Shown here in pieces: positions 25,968-36,027 of a stretch of 47,270 nucleotides of DNA. This DNA comes from Thermophagus xiamenensis (GTDB taxonomy: Bacteria > Bacteroidota > Bacteroidia > Bacteroidales > Marinilabiliaceae). Within the stretch, counting starts at the first letter, position 1; each line of letters begins with the position of its first letter. A program made the position numbers and the translations under genes. The stretch spans positions 1 to 47,270 of the forward strand of contig NZ_FONA01000027.1 of NCBI RefSeq assembly GCF_900112795.1, in the 5' to 3' direction. A model generated the notes under the pieces. That model was not told the origin of the DNA. It saw nothing but the letters and a program-made list of their open reading frames with translations, and did no database searches.

Positions 25968-26795
25968 TTAGATAATAGCTTTCTCGGCCAACAGTTGTGC
26001 CATTTCACTTTGAATTTGCAAAGCTGCATTTCTGGTTTTTTCGGCAAAGTCTTTTCCTTCACCGGCAAAAATAATCCCCCTCGAAGAGTTGACCAATAAC
26101 CCACATTGGTCGTTCATACCATATCGTGCCACTTCGGCCAGGCTACCTCCCTGAGCACCCACACCCGGGACCAGCAAAAAGTGGTCAGGCGCAAGAGCTC
26201 TAATATCTTTTAACATTTCGGCTCTCGTAGCCCCAACTACGTACATCATATTCTCTATATCGCCCCAACTTTGCGAGGTAGTAATTACTTTTTCAAATAA
26301 GCGGGTATTATCTTCCTTCAAAAATTGAAAATCGTTGGCACCTTGATTTGAGGTAAGCGCCAGCAAGATGACCCACCGTCCAACATAAGAAAGAAAAGGT
26401 TTAACAGAATCGGAACCCATATATGGTGCCACGGTCACAGCATCAAAATCCAGAGCATCAAAAAAAGCACGAGCGTAGTGATGAGAAGTATTTCCTATAT
26501 CTCCCCGTTTGGCATCAGCAATGATAAAGATATCCGGATAATTATAACGAATATAGTTAACCGTTTTTTCGAGGGTATTCCAACCGCTTACCCCCATGCT
26601 TTCATAAAAGGCAAGATTGGGTTTATAAGCAACAGCTAAATCGTGTGTAGCATCTACAATCTCCTTATTAAAAGCAAAAACAGGGTCGCTGGTATCATAT
26701 AAAAAGCGGGGAATCTTATTAATATCACTATCGAGGCCCACACATAGAAAACTTTTCTTTTTCCTAATCTGTTCAAAAATTTCCTGTCTGGTCAT
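25968..26795 (-). CDS. pyrF: orotidine 5'-phosphate decarboxylase
   Basis: Makes UMP from OMP, the last step of pyrimidine synthesis. This is the longer type 2 form (275 aa). The catalytic array DxKxxD is D94, K96 and D99 in [19 protein letters not shown] (16-24) is the N-terminal substrate strand and [11 protein letters not shown] the phosphate-binding loop. It is third in a same-strand run, purM-prfA-pyrF, common in Bacteroidota, although a dispersed repeat (26828-26930) lies between prfA and pyrF and the gap is almost 200 bases. Confidence 0.97.
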   Translation of the reverse strand: MTRQEIFEQIRKKKSFLCVGLDSDINKIPRFLYDTSDPVFAFNKEIVDATHDLAVAYKPNLAFYESMGVSGWNTLEKTVNYIRYNYPDIFIIADAKRGDIGNTSHHYARAFFDALDFDAVTVAPYMGSDSVKPFLSYVGRWVILLALTSNQGANDFQFLKEDNTRLFEKVITTSQSWGDIENMMYVVGATRAEMLKDIRALAPDHFLLVPGVGAQGGSLAEVARYGMNDQCGLLVNSSRGIIFAGEGKDFAEKTRNAALQIQSEMAQLLAEKAII

Positions 26796-26827
26796 TATAT
26801 AATAATTTTAAATCATTAACGATTAAA

Positions 26828-26930
26828 CAAATGAAACGAGCATTTCAAAATAGGTTTGTCACAACAAGCAGATGTATAGACTTAGGTCATGCGAGTTTCA
26901 TTCGACCAATGAATTAGATAAATTATATAC
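26828..26930 (-). repeat. dispersed intergenic element, copy D (reverse orientation)
   Basis: AAATGAAACGAGCATTTC opens it, ACAACAAGCAGATGTATAGAC lies inside, GGTCATGCGAGTTTCATTCG follows, and CCAATGAATTAGATAAATTAT closes it. It is the reverse complement of the family and interrupts the space between prfA and pyrF. Confidence 0.8.
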
Positions 26931-26991
26931 TAATGCAAATACCACCGGGGGGGACAAATCACCGGTGAATACCACCTATAATTTTATTAAA

Positions 26992-28080
26992 TCACAATTC
27001 ACTAGCTTTAAGCCGCTCTGCATTTTCCTCTACCTGCAACTTATCAATAATACCCCCAATATCACCATCCATAACAGCCGGCAGGTTGTAAATGGTATAG
27101 TTAATACGATGGTCGGTGACCCTCCCCTGGGGATAGTTATAAGTCCGAATTTTAGCGGACCTGTCACCCGTTGATACCATGGTTTTTCTTTTGGATGCAA
27201 TTTCATCCAAATATTTTTGATATTCAAGGTTATAAATTCGAGTTCTCAGTTCAGCCATTGCCTTGTCGAGGTTCTTAAGCTGTGATTTCTGATCCTGACA
27301 GGTAACCACGATACCAGTTGGGATATGAGTCAGACGAATGGCGGAATAGGTGGTATTCACCGACTGACCTCCTGGTCCGGAAGAACAGTAAGTATCTTTT
27401 CTAATATCTTCCGGTCTCAACTCAATATCAAATTCTTCTGCTTCAGGCAAAACGGCAACTGATGCAGCAGAGGTATGTACTCTTCCCTGTGTTTCGGTTT
27501 GAGGCACACGTTGAACGCGATGTACACCCGATTCGTACTTTAGCACTCCATAAACGCCATTACCTGAAACCTTCATCACCACTTCTTTATAACCTCCAAC
27601 GGTTCCTTCCGAGAAATGAGTAACCTCATATTTCCATCCTTTCTTTTCGCAGAATTTGGTATACATTCGAAACAAATCACCTGCAAAGATGCTTGCCTCA
27701 TCTCCACCAGTTCCGGCTCTAATTTCGAGCACAGCATTTTTAGAATCTTCAGGATCGCCCGGTAGCAATAGCATCTTTATTTTTTCTTCCATTTCGGGCT
27801 TTTTCTTTTCCAGCTCTTCAATTTCTTGTCGTGCGAGAGCTTTCATCTCTTCATCCTCTTCTTCACGAAGCATTGCACGGGCAGATTCAATATTGTCGAT
27901 TAAATTCTTATATTCTTTTCCTACCTGCACGATTTCTTCCAGTTCGCGATATTCTTTATTCAGCTTAACATATCTTTTTTGATCAGCCAAAACAGAGGGG
28001 TCCGTAATAAGCTGACCCACTTCTTCGAACCGTAATTTGAGAGATTCCAGCTTTTCAAGCAATGAATTATCTTGTGCCAT
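26992..28080 (-). CDS. prfA: peptide chain release factor 1
   Basis: Terminates translation at UAA and UAG. At 362 residues it is full length. The catalytic GGQ is G237-G238-Q239, in SSGPGGQSVNTT. The stop-codon reading motif P-x-T is PQT at 193-195 (RVQRVPQTETQGRVHTS), which marks it as RF1 rather than RF2. A coiled-coil N-terminal domain (about 40-105) precedes it. It is the middle gene of purM-prfA-pyrF. Confidence 0.97.
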   Translation of the reverse strand: MAQDNSLLEKLESLKLRFEEVGQLITDPSVLADQKRYVKLNKEYRELEEIVQVGKEYKNLIDNIESARAMLREEEDEEMKALARQEIEELEKKKPEMEEKIKMLLLPGDPEDSKNAVLEIRAGTGGDEASIFAGDLFRMYTKFCEKKGWKYEVTHFSEGTVGGYKEVVMKVSGNGVYGVLKYESGVHRVQRVPQTETQGRVHTSAASVAVLPEAEEFDIELRPEDIRKDTYCSSGPGGQSVNTTYSAIRLTHIPTGIVVTCQDQKSQLKNLDKAMAELRTRIYNLEYQKYLDEIASKRKTMVSTGDRSAKIRTYNYPQGRVTDHRINYTIYNLPAVMDGDIGGIIDKLQVEENAERLKASEL

Positions 28081-28243
28081 AATATTTCGAATTTGATGTT
28101 ACGGAGAATTATATTTTTATTGAGGACTACCATTTAAAATTCATCTGTCCTCTAATATGATATCGACAATCGAGAATTGAAAAAGTTTGGGCTAAACCAA
28201 ACCTCCGGTGAGGTATAATTCTAAAGAGAAAACTTAAACGCAG

Positions 28244-29416
28244 CTAGTAATAATATGTTCCTTTTTCTCCTTTAATGGTAAGTTTATTTCCCTCAGGAGA
28301 GGCTTCGCAGTGTCCGATTACTTTAGCTTCAATACCAAAGCTTTTAGCTATATCCATAATGCGTGAGGCATGGGGAGGTTGTACAAAAATTTCGAAACGA
28401 TGCCCCATATTGAAAACCTTATACATTTCCTGCCAAGGGGTTTGAGAGGTTTCCTGTATAATGCGAAACAGTTCAGGTACAGGGAAAAGATTATCCTTAA
28501 TCACATGAAGATTTTCAACAAAATTCATTACTTTGGTTTGAGCACCTCCCGAACAATGCACCATACCGTGCACTTCTGAGCGTAATTCCTTTAATACCTC
28601 TTTAATAACCGGCGCATAAGTGCGGGTTGGTGACAGAACCATTTTCCCGGCATCCAAACCAAGTTCTTCGATAGCGTCAGTTAATCGATATTTGCCTTGA
28701 TAGACCAAATCTTCCGGGACTTCCGGATCAAAACTTTCCGGATATTTGGCTGCCAAATAATGTGCAAACACATCATGACGGGCCGAGGTTAACCCATTGC
28801 TACCCATCCCGGCATTAAAGAAATCCTCATAATTAGCCTTTCCGGTAGATGAAAGCCCAACAATAACATCGCCGGGTTGAATTAAATGATTGGAAATAAC
28901 ATCGCTTCGTTTAATTCTGGCAGTAACGGTTGAATCAACAATTATGGTGCGAACCAGGTCACCCACATCAGCGGTTTCGCCTCCTGTGCTGTAAATGGCA
29001 ATACCCAACCGACGAAGTTGTTCCAACAATTCTTCGGTTCCGTTAATTATGGCAGAGATTACTTCACCGGGGATTTTATGTTTATTCCGGCCAATTGTAG
29101 AAGAAAGCAAGATATTATCTGTAACCCCTACACAAAGTAAATCATCCAAATTCATGACCAATGCATCCTGCGCAATACCTTTCCATACAGAAAGGTCGCC
29201 GGTTTCTCGCCAATAGAGATATGCTAAGGCCGATTTGGTCCCGGCACCGTCAGCATGCATAATATTACACCATTCCGGATCACCACCCAGATAATCGGGC
29301 ACGATTTTACAAAAAGCTTTAGGAAACAGCCCTTTATCAACATTTTTTATTGCCTGGTGCACATCTTCTTTTGATGCCGAAACACCCCGCTGATGATATC
29401 TCAAATCCTTTTGCAC
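28244..29416 (-). CDS. purM: phosphoribosylformylglycinamidine cyclo-ligase (AIR synthase, PurM type)
   Basis: Closes the imidazole ring in purine synthesis with ATP. The 390-residue chain is the long Bacteroidota form. The diagnostic pieces are RGVSASKEDVHQAI, HADGAGTKSALAY (about 54-66), VMNLDDLLCVGV (about 86-97), STGGETADVGDLV, and GMVHCSGGAQTKV, where the glycine-rich stretch binds phosphate. It heads the same-strand purM-prfA-pyrF group, linking purine, translation and pyrimidine genes. The start at 29416 has no better downstream alternative. Confidence 0.93.
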   Translation of the reverse strand: MQKDLRYHQRGVSASKEDVHQAIKNVDKGLFPKAFCKIVPDYLGGDPEWCNIMHADGAGTKSALAYLYWRETGDLSVWKGIAQDALVMNLDDLLCVGVTDNILLSSTIGRNKHKIPGEVISAIINGTEELLEQLRRLGIAIYSTGGETADVGDLVRTIIVDSTVTARIKRSDVISNHLIQPGDVIVGLSSTGKANYEDFFNAGMGSNGLTSARHDVFAHYLAAKYPESFDPEVPEDLVYQGKYRLTDAIEELGLDAGKMVLSPTRTYAPVIKEVLKELRSEVHGMVHCSGGAQTKVMNFVENLHVIKDNLFPVPELFRIIQETSQTPWQEMYKVFNMGHRFEIFVQPPHASRIMDIAKSFGIEAKVIGHCEASPEGNKLTIKGEKGTYYY

Positions 29417-29486
29417 AAACAGATTTTTTAAAGATAATTATTGATTCTGAGTGCAAAAATACATAAAGTTTCCGGTGTGAGAAATA

Positions 29487-31103
29487 TTAACGGTCGTGAG
29501 ACTCTGTTTTTTTTAAGATTACAGTACGTTCGAATTCATCGGTTTCGTCCATTCCATAAGTCGACAAAGCAATTTTCCCATTATAGAAACCCTCGGCTAC
29601 AATCATGACAATATAGTCGGCTTCGGCCTTCAGGCTAAAAGTAAAAGATCCCTTATCGGAAGTTACGGTGGAACGATTTACACCATTATTCCCCACCACA
29701 AAAACCGATGCATTTTTAACCGGCTTTTCATCTTCATCAAGCACTTTGCCTTTAAGTATGGCCTCTATTGCCGGAAGCTCAAATTCAAAAATTTGGTCAA
29801 GACCATTATAACTGCCCCGCGATGAAGATAAAAATCCCATATTACTGTTTCCGCGAAAAACGATACCGAAGTCATGGGCAGCAGAATTAATGGGTAGTCC
29901 CAAGTTAGTAACCAACCACTTTCCGGCATTATCATCCCATTCCGCTTCAAAAATATCCAGTCCACCATATCCCGGTAATCCATCGGATGAAAAGTACAAC
30001 TTACCGTTAGATCGCACATAAGGAAACATTTCATCGGCAGGGGTATTGATTTCGGGGCCAAGATTTTCAGGCTCACCCCAGACGTCACCCTGTCGCGTTA
30101 CTTTCCAAAGGTCTTTACCACCAAAACCTCCGGGACGATCCGATACGAAGTACAAGGTTTGTCCGTCGGGGGATATGGCCGGATGAGCAAAAACCAGGCT
30201 ATCGGCACCTAACGGTATTTTCTCGGGTGCTCCCCACCGACCACCCGACTTTTTCATCACCATAATTGAAGCTCCTGACGGGCCTTCATCGGAATAGGTA
30301 CAACGGGTAAAAAACATCTCTTTGCCATCGGCAGTAAAAGAAGGAGTTCCATCGTCGATTAATGGGTTTTCATCCCCCAAAAAAGGGACAGGTTCTTCCC
30401 ATCCCCCTCTTCCATCCTGAATAGCGCTATAAATAATGGAACTTCCCAAACCCGTTATTTTGTTAGTGCTTCGTTTTTTTACGCCCCTTTTCATGGAACT
30501 AAAAAAAATGACAGAAAAATCATTACCGGCAAAAGCAGGGCAATAATTGCTTCCTCTGATCCTCAAAGAACGATTTAACTCTACAACGTATCGTGTTTGT
30601 TTAGGATTGTTCATGGCCATATTACAAGAAGCAATGCCATTAAGAGCTGCTCTGTTTCCCACGTCATGTTTCAAAAACTCTTCATAAGCCTCAATGGCCT
30701 CCTCATAATCTTGCCGCATGCGTAGGCTTTGACCAAGATAGAAATACGCCTCAGGATTAGATAATCCGTAACGAATAGCACGTTGAAAATAGGCGGCAGC
30801 TCGTTGTGCTTGTCCCACCCGATAATAGGACATGGCCAGATAAAAAGAAGCTTGAGCCCGATAATAGCGGTTGTCGAAGTCCATTTTTTTGAACCGTTCT
30901 GCGGCCCTACTATATTCACCTATATTATATATTTTAACCCCTGAGGCCAGTCGGGCTTCGGCACTGCAGCCACCCAAAAGCAATAAGAGAAGAAAACCAC
31001 CCATTAAGAATGGACTAATGGAAATTAGTTTTTTCCAAGTTGAATTGTTTGGGACATCCAATCTAAAATATTTTTTTAGGCAGCAAAATAGCACAGTTTT
31101 CAT
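29487..31103 (-). CDS. TPR/PD40/carboxypeptidase-regulatory lipoprotein, PorE-like but lacking OmpA domain
   Basis: A 538-residue lipoprotein with LLGGC (Cys46). The N-terminal region before it is unusually long and basic, so a later start is possible, but no in-frame Met other than the one inside the hydrophobic stretch remains. TPR repeats cover about 50-160. Four or five PD40 propeller repeats follow (SFTADGKEMFFTR, AISPDGQTLYFVSDRPGG, YVRSNGKLYFSSDGLPG, GFLSSSRGSYNG). A carboxypeptidase-regulatory-like domain is at about 450-520. PorE of the type IX secretion system has TPR, WD40/PD40, CRD and then a C-terminal OmpA domain. This protein ends after the CRD, so peptidoglycan anchoring is lost. 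Confidence 0.82.
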   Translation of the reverse strand: MKTVLFCCLKKYFRLDVPNNSTWKKLISISPFLMGGFLLLLLLGGCSAEARLASGVKIYNIGEYSRAAERFKKMDFDNRYYRAQASFYLAMSYYRVGQAQRAAAYFQRAIRYGLSNPEAYFYLGQSLRMRQDYEEAIEAYEEFLKHDVGNRAALNGIASCNMAMNNPKQTRYVVELNRSLRIRGSNYCPAFAGNDFSVIFFSSMKRGVKKRSTNKITGLGSSIIYSAIQDGRGGWEEPVPFLGDENPLIDDGTPSFTADGKEMFFTRCTYSDEGPSGASIMVMKKSGGRWGAPEKIPLGADSLVFAHPAISPDGQTLYFVSDRPGGFGGKDLWKVTRQGDVWGEPENLGPEINTPADEMFPYVRSNGKLYFSSDGLPGYGGLDIFEAEWDDNAGKWLVTNLGLPINSAAHDFGIVFRGNSNMGFLSSSRGSYNGLDQIFEFELPAIEAILKGKVLDEDEKPVKNASVFVVGNNGVNRSTVTSDKGSFTFSLKAEADYIVMIVAEGFYNGKIALSTYGMDETDEFERTVILKKTESHDR

Positions 31104-31369
31104 GAAAGCTTTTTCTGTACATTCTTCATATTTACCAAGTGCTGAATAAATTTTTTATAAGACCTGGAAAGTCAAAATTACCATTAACAAAACAGTAACG
31201 AAAAAAAACAGCAAATATTTTTTAAAAGATTGGATGGTTTAAACCAAATAAATTGTTTTCAGAAAAAAAAATACACTTAATAATAGGTAGGACAAGAAAC
31301 TGTTATTAAAATTCCCCGATTTCGACCCGACTTCTACCTGAAGTATAGGCGGCTATTATATAAAACACA

Positions 31370-31400
31370 AAAGTGGCTGTCGGAAAACCAACAGCCACCA
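31370..31400 (-). terminator. intrinsic terminator of glutamine synthetase III
   Basis: GTGGCTGT at 31373-31380 pairs with ACAGCCAC at 31391-31398; on the minus strand a TTTTGTGTTTT tail follows. It lies 27 bases after the glnN stop. Confidence 0.85.
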
Positions 31401-31424
31401 TCAAGTCAAAACCTCTCCCGTTCA

Positions 31425-33617
31425 TTAACGGGCAAATAAAAGCTCTCTGTATTTTGGCAATGGCCAAATACTATTATCAACCGTTAATTCCAGCTTATCG
31501 ATATGATAACGGATATCGTCAAGATACGGCCGCACTTTTTGGTCATAGGCTTCGGCCTTTTCTTTCATATCTTCAATTTTATTTGCCACTTTTCTGGCTT
31601 CAACCATATCGTGTGTTTTGTTTTTAATGTTTTGGATATGGTAAGATATCTTTTTGATCAGGTCGATTCTATCGGCGGCTAATTCATGGAAATCATCTTT
31701 TTCCCCAAACACATCTTTAAGTCCCTGAACATTATCAATTAACGTATTCATATACCGAACGCCTGTGGGAACAATATGGTTGAGTGCCAAATCACCCAAG
31801 ACGCGGGCTTCGATCTGAATCTTTTTCACAAATTTTTCCAGTTCCACTTCGGTACGGGCCTCCAGCTCAACTTCGGTAAAGACACCATTTTCGGTGAAAA
31901 GTTTTTTGGCTTTATCGGTAGTATAGGCCTTTAGTGCATCCGGAACATTTGAAACGTTCACCAGGCCGCGACGACGAGCCTCTTCCACCCACTCCTGACT
32001 ATAACCGTCACCATCGAAACGAATTTTTTTAGACGCCTTAATATATTCTTTGATAATTTGGAAAATAGCTTCATCCTTTTTAACGCCTTTTTCTATCAAT
32101 GCATCAACTTCCTTTTTGAAAACTTTCAGTTGATTGGCCACAGCAGTGTTCAAAACAATCAATGCTGAAGCACAGTTGGCCGAAGAACCAACAGCCCGAT
32201 ATTCGAACCGGTTACCGGTAAAAGCAAAGGGTGAAGTTCTGTTACGGTCGGTGTTATCCAGTAATATTTCCGGTATTTTACCGATGTCCAGTTTAAGGGC
32301 GGTTTTTTCGTCGGGCGTCATTTTTTTGTCAGGAACTCTGGTTTCCAAATCATCCAACATAGCAGATATCTGACTTCCCAGGAAAACAGACAGGATTGAA
32401 GGGGGTGCCTCATTGGCGCCAAGCCTGTGCGAGTTACTAGCGGTCATGATACTGGCCAGCAAGATATCCTGATTATCATAAACAGCTTTAAGGACATTAA
32501 CCAGGAAAGTAAGGAATTGCAAATTGGTTTTAGGGTTTTTACCCGGGCTCAGCAGGTTAACACCAGTATTTGTACTAAGCGACCAGTTACTGTGTTTTCC
32601 GGAACCATTAATACCCTTAAATGGTTTTTCATGGAACAACACTCTGAATTTGTGTCTCCGTGCCACTCTTTTCATCAAATCCATTACCATTTGGTTATGG
32701 TCGTTTGCCAGGTTGGCTTCTTCGAAGATGGGGGCGACTTCAAACTGGTTAGGTGCCACCTCGTTATGACGAGTTTTCACAGGCACTCCCAAGCGATAGG
32801 CTTCTTTTTCAAAGTCTTCCATAAAAGCAATCACCCGCTCCGGGATAGAACCGAAATAGTGGTCATCGAGCTGCTGATCTTTAGCAGAAGAGTGTCCCAT
32901 AAGGGTTCTTCCGGTAAGCACCAGGTCGGGTCTGGCATTAAACAAAGCTTCGTCAACCAGGAAATATTCCTGTTCCCAACCCAGGTTACTAATAACGCGG
33001 GTTACGTTTTTGTCAAAATATTGACAAACAGCAGTAGCAGCCTTATCTACTGCATTAAGAGCTTTAAGTAATGGGAATTTATAATCAAGGGCATGCCCTG
33101 TATAAGATACAAAGATAGTAGGGATACATAATGTGCTACCAACGATAAAGGCCGGGGAAGAAACATCCCATGCGGTATAACCACGGGCTTCAAAAGTATT
33201 TCTTATACCTCCTGAAGGGAAACTGGATGCATCGGGTTCTTGTTGAACCAACAGAGAACCTGAAAAACTTTCCACCATAGATCCAAATTCACCAAAAGTA
33301 AGGAAGGCATCATGTTTTTCGGCAGTTCCATCAGTAAGAGGATGAAACCAGTGCGTATAATGAGTAGCCCCTTTTTCCATAGCCCAGGCTTTCATCCCAA
33401 GAGCTATCTGATCGGCCATGCGACGGTCAATCCGTGTTCCTTTTTCAATTGCTTCAATAACATGGTCGAAAGCCTCTTTGGATAAGTATTTTTTCATTTT
33501 GGGCCTGTCAAACACCAATTCCCCGAAATATTCGGAGGTGGGAATTCTGGGCTCTTTTGATGGTTTAGTCTCTCTATTCAGGAGTTCTTCCAATGCAGAA
33601 AATCTTAATTTTGCCAT
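31425..33617 (-). CDS. glnN: glutamine synthetase type III
   Basis: Makes glutamine from glutamate, ammonia and ATP. The GSIII form is a large (730 aa) dodecamer usual in Bacteroidales. N-terminal family segments are RIPTSEYFGELVFDRPKMKKYL and HYTHWFHPLTDGTAEKHDAF. The catalytic core has EVAPNQFEVAPIFEEAN, NGSGKHSNWSLST and RTSPFAFTGNRFEYRAVGSS. The frame extends to 33671, but the ATG at 33617 begins MAKLRFSALEEL, the conserved start, and the upstream 18 codons do not resemble the family. Expression is usually nitrogen-controlled. Confidence 0.96.
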   Translation of the reverse strand: MAKLRFSALEELLNRETKPSKEPRIPTSEYFGELVFDRPKMKKYLSKEAFDHVIEAIEKGTRIDRRMADQIALGMKAWAMEKGATHYTHWFHPLTDGTAEKHDAFLTFGEFGSMVESFSGSLLVQQEPDASSFPSGGIRNTFEARGYTAWDVSSPAFIVGSTLCIPTIFVSYTGHALDYKFPLLKALNAVDKAATAVCQYFDKNVTRVISNLGWEQEYFLVDEALFNARPDLVLTGRTLMGHSSAKDQQLDDHYFGSIPERVIAFMEDFEKEAYRLGVPVKTRHNEVAPNQFEVAPIFEEANLANDHNQMVMDLMKRVARRHKFRVLFHEKPFKGINGSGKHSNWSLSTNTGVNLLSPGKNPKTNLQFLTFLVNVLKAVYDNQDILLASIMTASNSHRLGANEAPPSILSVFLGSQISAMLDDLETRVPDKKMTPDEKTALKLDIGKIPEILLDNTDRNRTSPFAFTGNRFEYRAVGSSANCASALIVLNTAVANQLKVFKKEVDALIEKGVKKDEAIFQIIKEYIKASKKIRFDGDGYSQEWVEEARRRGLVNVSNVPDALKAYTTDKAKKLFTENGVFTEVELEARTEVELEKFVKKIQIEARVLGDLALNHIVPTGVRYMNTLIDNVQGLKDVFGEKDDFHELAADRIDLIKKISYHIQNIKNKTHDMVEARKVANKIEDMKEKAEAYDQKVRPYLDDIRYHIDKLELTVDNSIWPLPKYRELLFAR

Positions 33618-33824
33618 ATTTATTCGTTTATGAGTTAGCCTTGGCAAATATAAAATTTTTTCAACACACATTCCACTAATTTGAGGGTATTTTTTTATTT
33701 TTTTGTTATTTTTCCTACAAACACCCTCAATTTTTAGGGGTTATTTTATTTAAAACCTTTTTTTGATACAACAAAAGACACTCAAGCAGCTTCATTTTGG
33801 TAATTTTCGATGTATTATTGCATG

Positions 33825-33875
33825 AAAAAGCCGTCTCACCGGAACTTATTAAAAAAAAGAACCTGCAAGACGGCA
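33825..33875 (-). terminator. intrinsic terminator of the M20 peptidase gene
   Basis: GCCGTCT at 33830-33836 pairs with AGACGGC at 33868-33874. The minus strand continues with TTTTTC. The loop is long (31 bases), so the structure is weaker than the others. Confidence 0.65.
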
Positions 33876-33908
33876 TTACAAAAAGAGATACACCTCTAAA
33901 GCAAGGCA

Positions 33909-35276
33909 CTATTTATTCTCCTGAGCGAAATATTCATAGAAATAGGAGATGGTTTCTATTCCCTTAAAGAATTGTTCCAAAGGATAATTTTCATTAGGAC
34001 TGTGGATAGCATCTGAATTAAGCCCAAACCCCATCAAGATAGATTTCATACCTAAAATTTGCTCAAAAGCAGAAATAATTGGGATTGAACCTCCACTACG
34101 AACGGGAACAGGCCGCTTTCCATAAGTTTGCAAAAAAGCTTTTTCAGCAGCCCGATAAGCCGGCATATCGATAGGGCACACATAAGCCTGTCCACCGTGT
34201 AGGGTATTCACTTTAACCTCAACAGCTTTTGGAGCAATAGATTGGAAAAAGTCAATAAACTGTTGGGCAATTTTATTATAGTCCTGATTAGGTACCAGAC
34301 GTGAAGAAAGTTTAGCATAAGCTTTTGAAGGCAATATGGTTTTAGCACCTTCACCGGTGTACCCGCCCCATATACCACAAACATCGAAAGAAGGCCGGAT
34401 ACCAGTTCTTTCAGGGGTAGTAAATCCTTTTTCACCCTGCAGCTCTTTAACTCCAATAGCTTTTTTATATTCCTCTTCATCAAAAGGTGCTTCAGCCATC
34501 AAGGCTCTTTCTTCATGGCTCACCTCTAATACATCATCATAAAATCCCGGAATAGTAATATGTCCGTTATCATCAATCAATGAGCCAATCATTTGGGCCA
34601 ACACATTAACAGGATTAGCCACTGCCCCGCCATATATTCCGGAATGAAGGTCACGATTAGGACCGGTCACCTCTACCTGCCAATAGGCCAAACCTCTTAG
34701 TCCTGTTGTAATAGATGGCACATTGGGAGCCAACATAGAAGTATCGGAAACCAAAATCACATCCCCTTTAAGCAATTCTTTATGTTTCTCACAAAATTCG
34801 GGAAGATGTTCGGAACCAATTTCTTCTTCACCTTCGATCAAGAATTTTACATTGCAACGAAGTTGATTGTTTTTCAACAAATATTCAAAGGCCTTTAAAT
34901 GCATAAACGATTGTCCTTTGTCATCATCGGCACCTCTGGCCCAAATTTTCCCATCACGTACAACCGGCTCAAAGGGATCGGTTTCCCACAAATCCAGGGG
35001 GTCGGCCGGCATAACATCCATATGTCCGTAAACTAAAACTGTAGGGAACTGTTTATCCAATATTTTTTCGGCAAAGACCACGGGATGTCCTGTAGTTTCC
35101 ATCACTTCTGCCCTATCAACACCGGCATTCAGTAATAATTCCTTCCACTTTTCTGCCGCCCGATACATATCTTCTTTATGAGCGGTCTCACTACTGATGG
35201 AAGGAATACGAATCAATTCGAAAAGTTCTTCCAGAAACCTGTCGCGGTTTTCTTCAATGTACTGTTTGATTTCCAT
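33909..35276 (-). CDS. M20-family dipeptidase (zinc metallopeptidase)
   Basis: A 455-residue cytosolic dipeptidase of the M20 family (CPDL-like/ArgE-DapE relatives). VLVYGHMDVMPADP gives the first zinc His and the catalytic Asp. ARGADDDKGQ supplies the bridging Asp. EGEEEIGSEHL holds the general-base Glu and a metal Glu. DLHSGIYGGAVANP and the GGSIPI near residue 400 belong to the lid and C-terminal zinc site. Signal sequence absent. It is monocistronic, with a terminator beyond the stop. Confidence 0.94.
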   Translation of the reverse strand: MEIKQYIEENRDRFLEELFELIRIPSISSETAHKEDMYRAAEKWKELLLNAGVDRAEVMETTGHPVVFAEKILDKQFPTVLVYGHMDVMPADPLDLWETDPFEPVVRDGKIWARGADDDKGQSFMHLKAFEYLLKNNQLRCNVKFLIEGEEEIGSEHLPEFCEKHKELLKGDVILVSDTSMLAPNVPSITTGLRGLAYWQVEVTGPNRDLHSGIYGGAVANPVNVLAQMIGSLIDDNGHITIPGFYDDVLEVSHEERALMAEAPFDEEEYKKAIGVKELQGEKGFTTPERTGIRPSFDVCGIWGGYTGEGAKTILPSKAYAKLSSRLVPNQDYNKIAQQFIDFFQSIAPKAVEVKVNTLHGGQAYVCPIDMPAYRAAEKAFLQTYGKRPVPVRSGGSIPIISAFEQILGMKSILMGFGLNSDAIHSPNENYPLEQFFKGIETISYFYEYFAQENK

Positions 35277-35806
35277 TATTTTAAAATATTTTTAACCCAT
35301 CACCTTCAAAATAAGGTTCTTTTAGGGAAGAATTAAACATATTTCGGGTATTACCGAGACCTAAAATACAAAAAAATTTACGGGATTAGGCATGAGAGAT
35401 ATCAAGGATTGGGCAATAAGTGATTTATGATATGTTTTTCTTCTTTTTTTAAATTTGATTGGAAGAAGCCTATCCTGAAAGCAGTAAAAACCAGACCCCA
35501 ATAAGGGTTTTTATCCATTAATACCTAAAACAAAGATGTCTTAATTCCCGCAAAGAGAAAGCAAAAGAGAAGGAACAAAAAGCAATATACTGAAAAGAAA
35601 GGGGCAATAAATAGAAATAAAACGAGCAAGACCAGGAATGCTTATCACAGCATAAAAATGTATAAACATGTGTTCATGCTCGTTTCATTCGTATAAAATT
35701 TACTTATATAATTAGTTTAAAGTCCATTATGGCCATCCCTCACCCCTTAATCCCCTAAAGGGGAAATTTCCCAACCCGCAATCATAAAATCGATAAATCT
35801 CACTTC

Positions 35807-35832
35807 TGCCTTCTGCCTGTGCACTTCTGCCT
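35807..35832. repeat. CTTCTGCC repeat unit
   Basis: CTTCTGCCTTCTGCCTGTGC followed by ACTTCTGCC. A relative in reverse orientation is at 10950-10980 and degenerate ones at 17757 and 37628. At 35807 and 37628 it directly precedes a right half of the dispersed element. Confidence 0.65.
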
Positions 35833-35883
35833 ATATCATTTTATACATGCTCTTTTGTGGCAAAAGTCGCCATGCTCGTTTCA

Positions 35884-35990
35884 TTCGTATATAATTTATT
35901 TAACTCATTGGCCTGATGGAACTCGCATGACAAAGAGTTTTATACATTCTCTTTTGTGAAAATCTCTCATTGTCATGCTCGTTTCATTTG
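35884..35990 (+). repeat. dispersed intergenic element, copy E
   Basis: Almost identical to copy A in its first half: ATTCGTATATAATTTATTTA, ACTCATTGGCC, TGGAACTCGCATGAC. It then has TTTATACATTCTCTTTTGTG and ends in TCATGCTCGTTTCATTTG. Its left end overlaps the right end of a half copy (35840-35886), so two units lie head to tail. Confidence 0.82.
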
Positions 35991-36027
35991 TCCAACAACT
36001 GTATACGAAAAAAAGCTTGGATCAATC

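Larger units (their letters stand above)
35277..36027. other. long intergenic region packed with repeats
   Basis: About 750 bases with no gene. From left to right: AT-rich promoter region of the peptidase; a half copy of the dispersed element (35656-35715); TCCCCTAAAGGGGA palindrome (35750-35763 region); CTTCTGCC repeats (35810-35832); a right-half dispersed copy (35840-35886); and a complete copy (35884-35990). Confidence 0.6.

Noticed and set aside
33727-33909. 60-codon minus-strand ORF after the M20 peptidase gene
   Set aside because: It lies over the peptidase terminator and its product is a Phe/Leu/Lys-rich string with no family signal.
35738-35770. TCCCCTAAAGGGGA palindrome as a terminator
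   Set aside because: The stem is short, no T-run follows, and no gene ends near it. It is more likely another intergenic repeat word.
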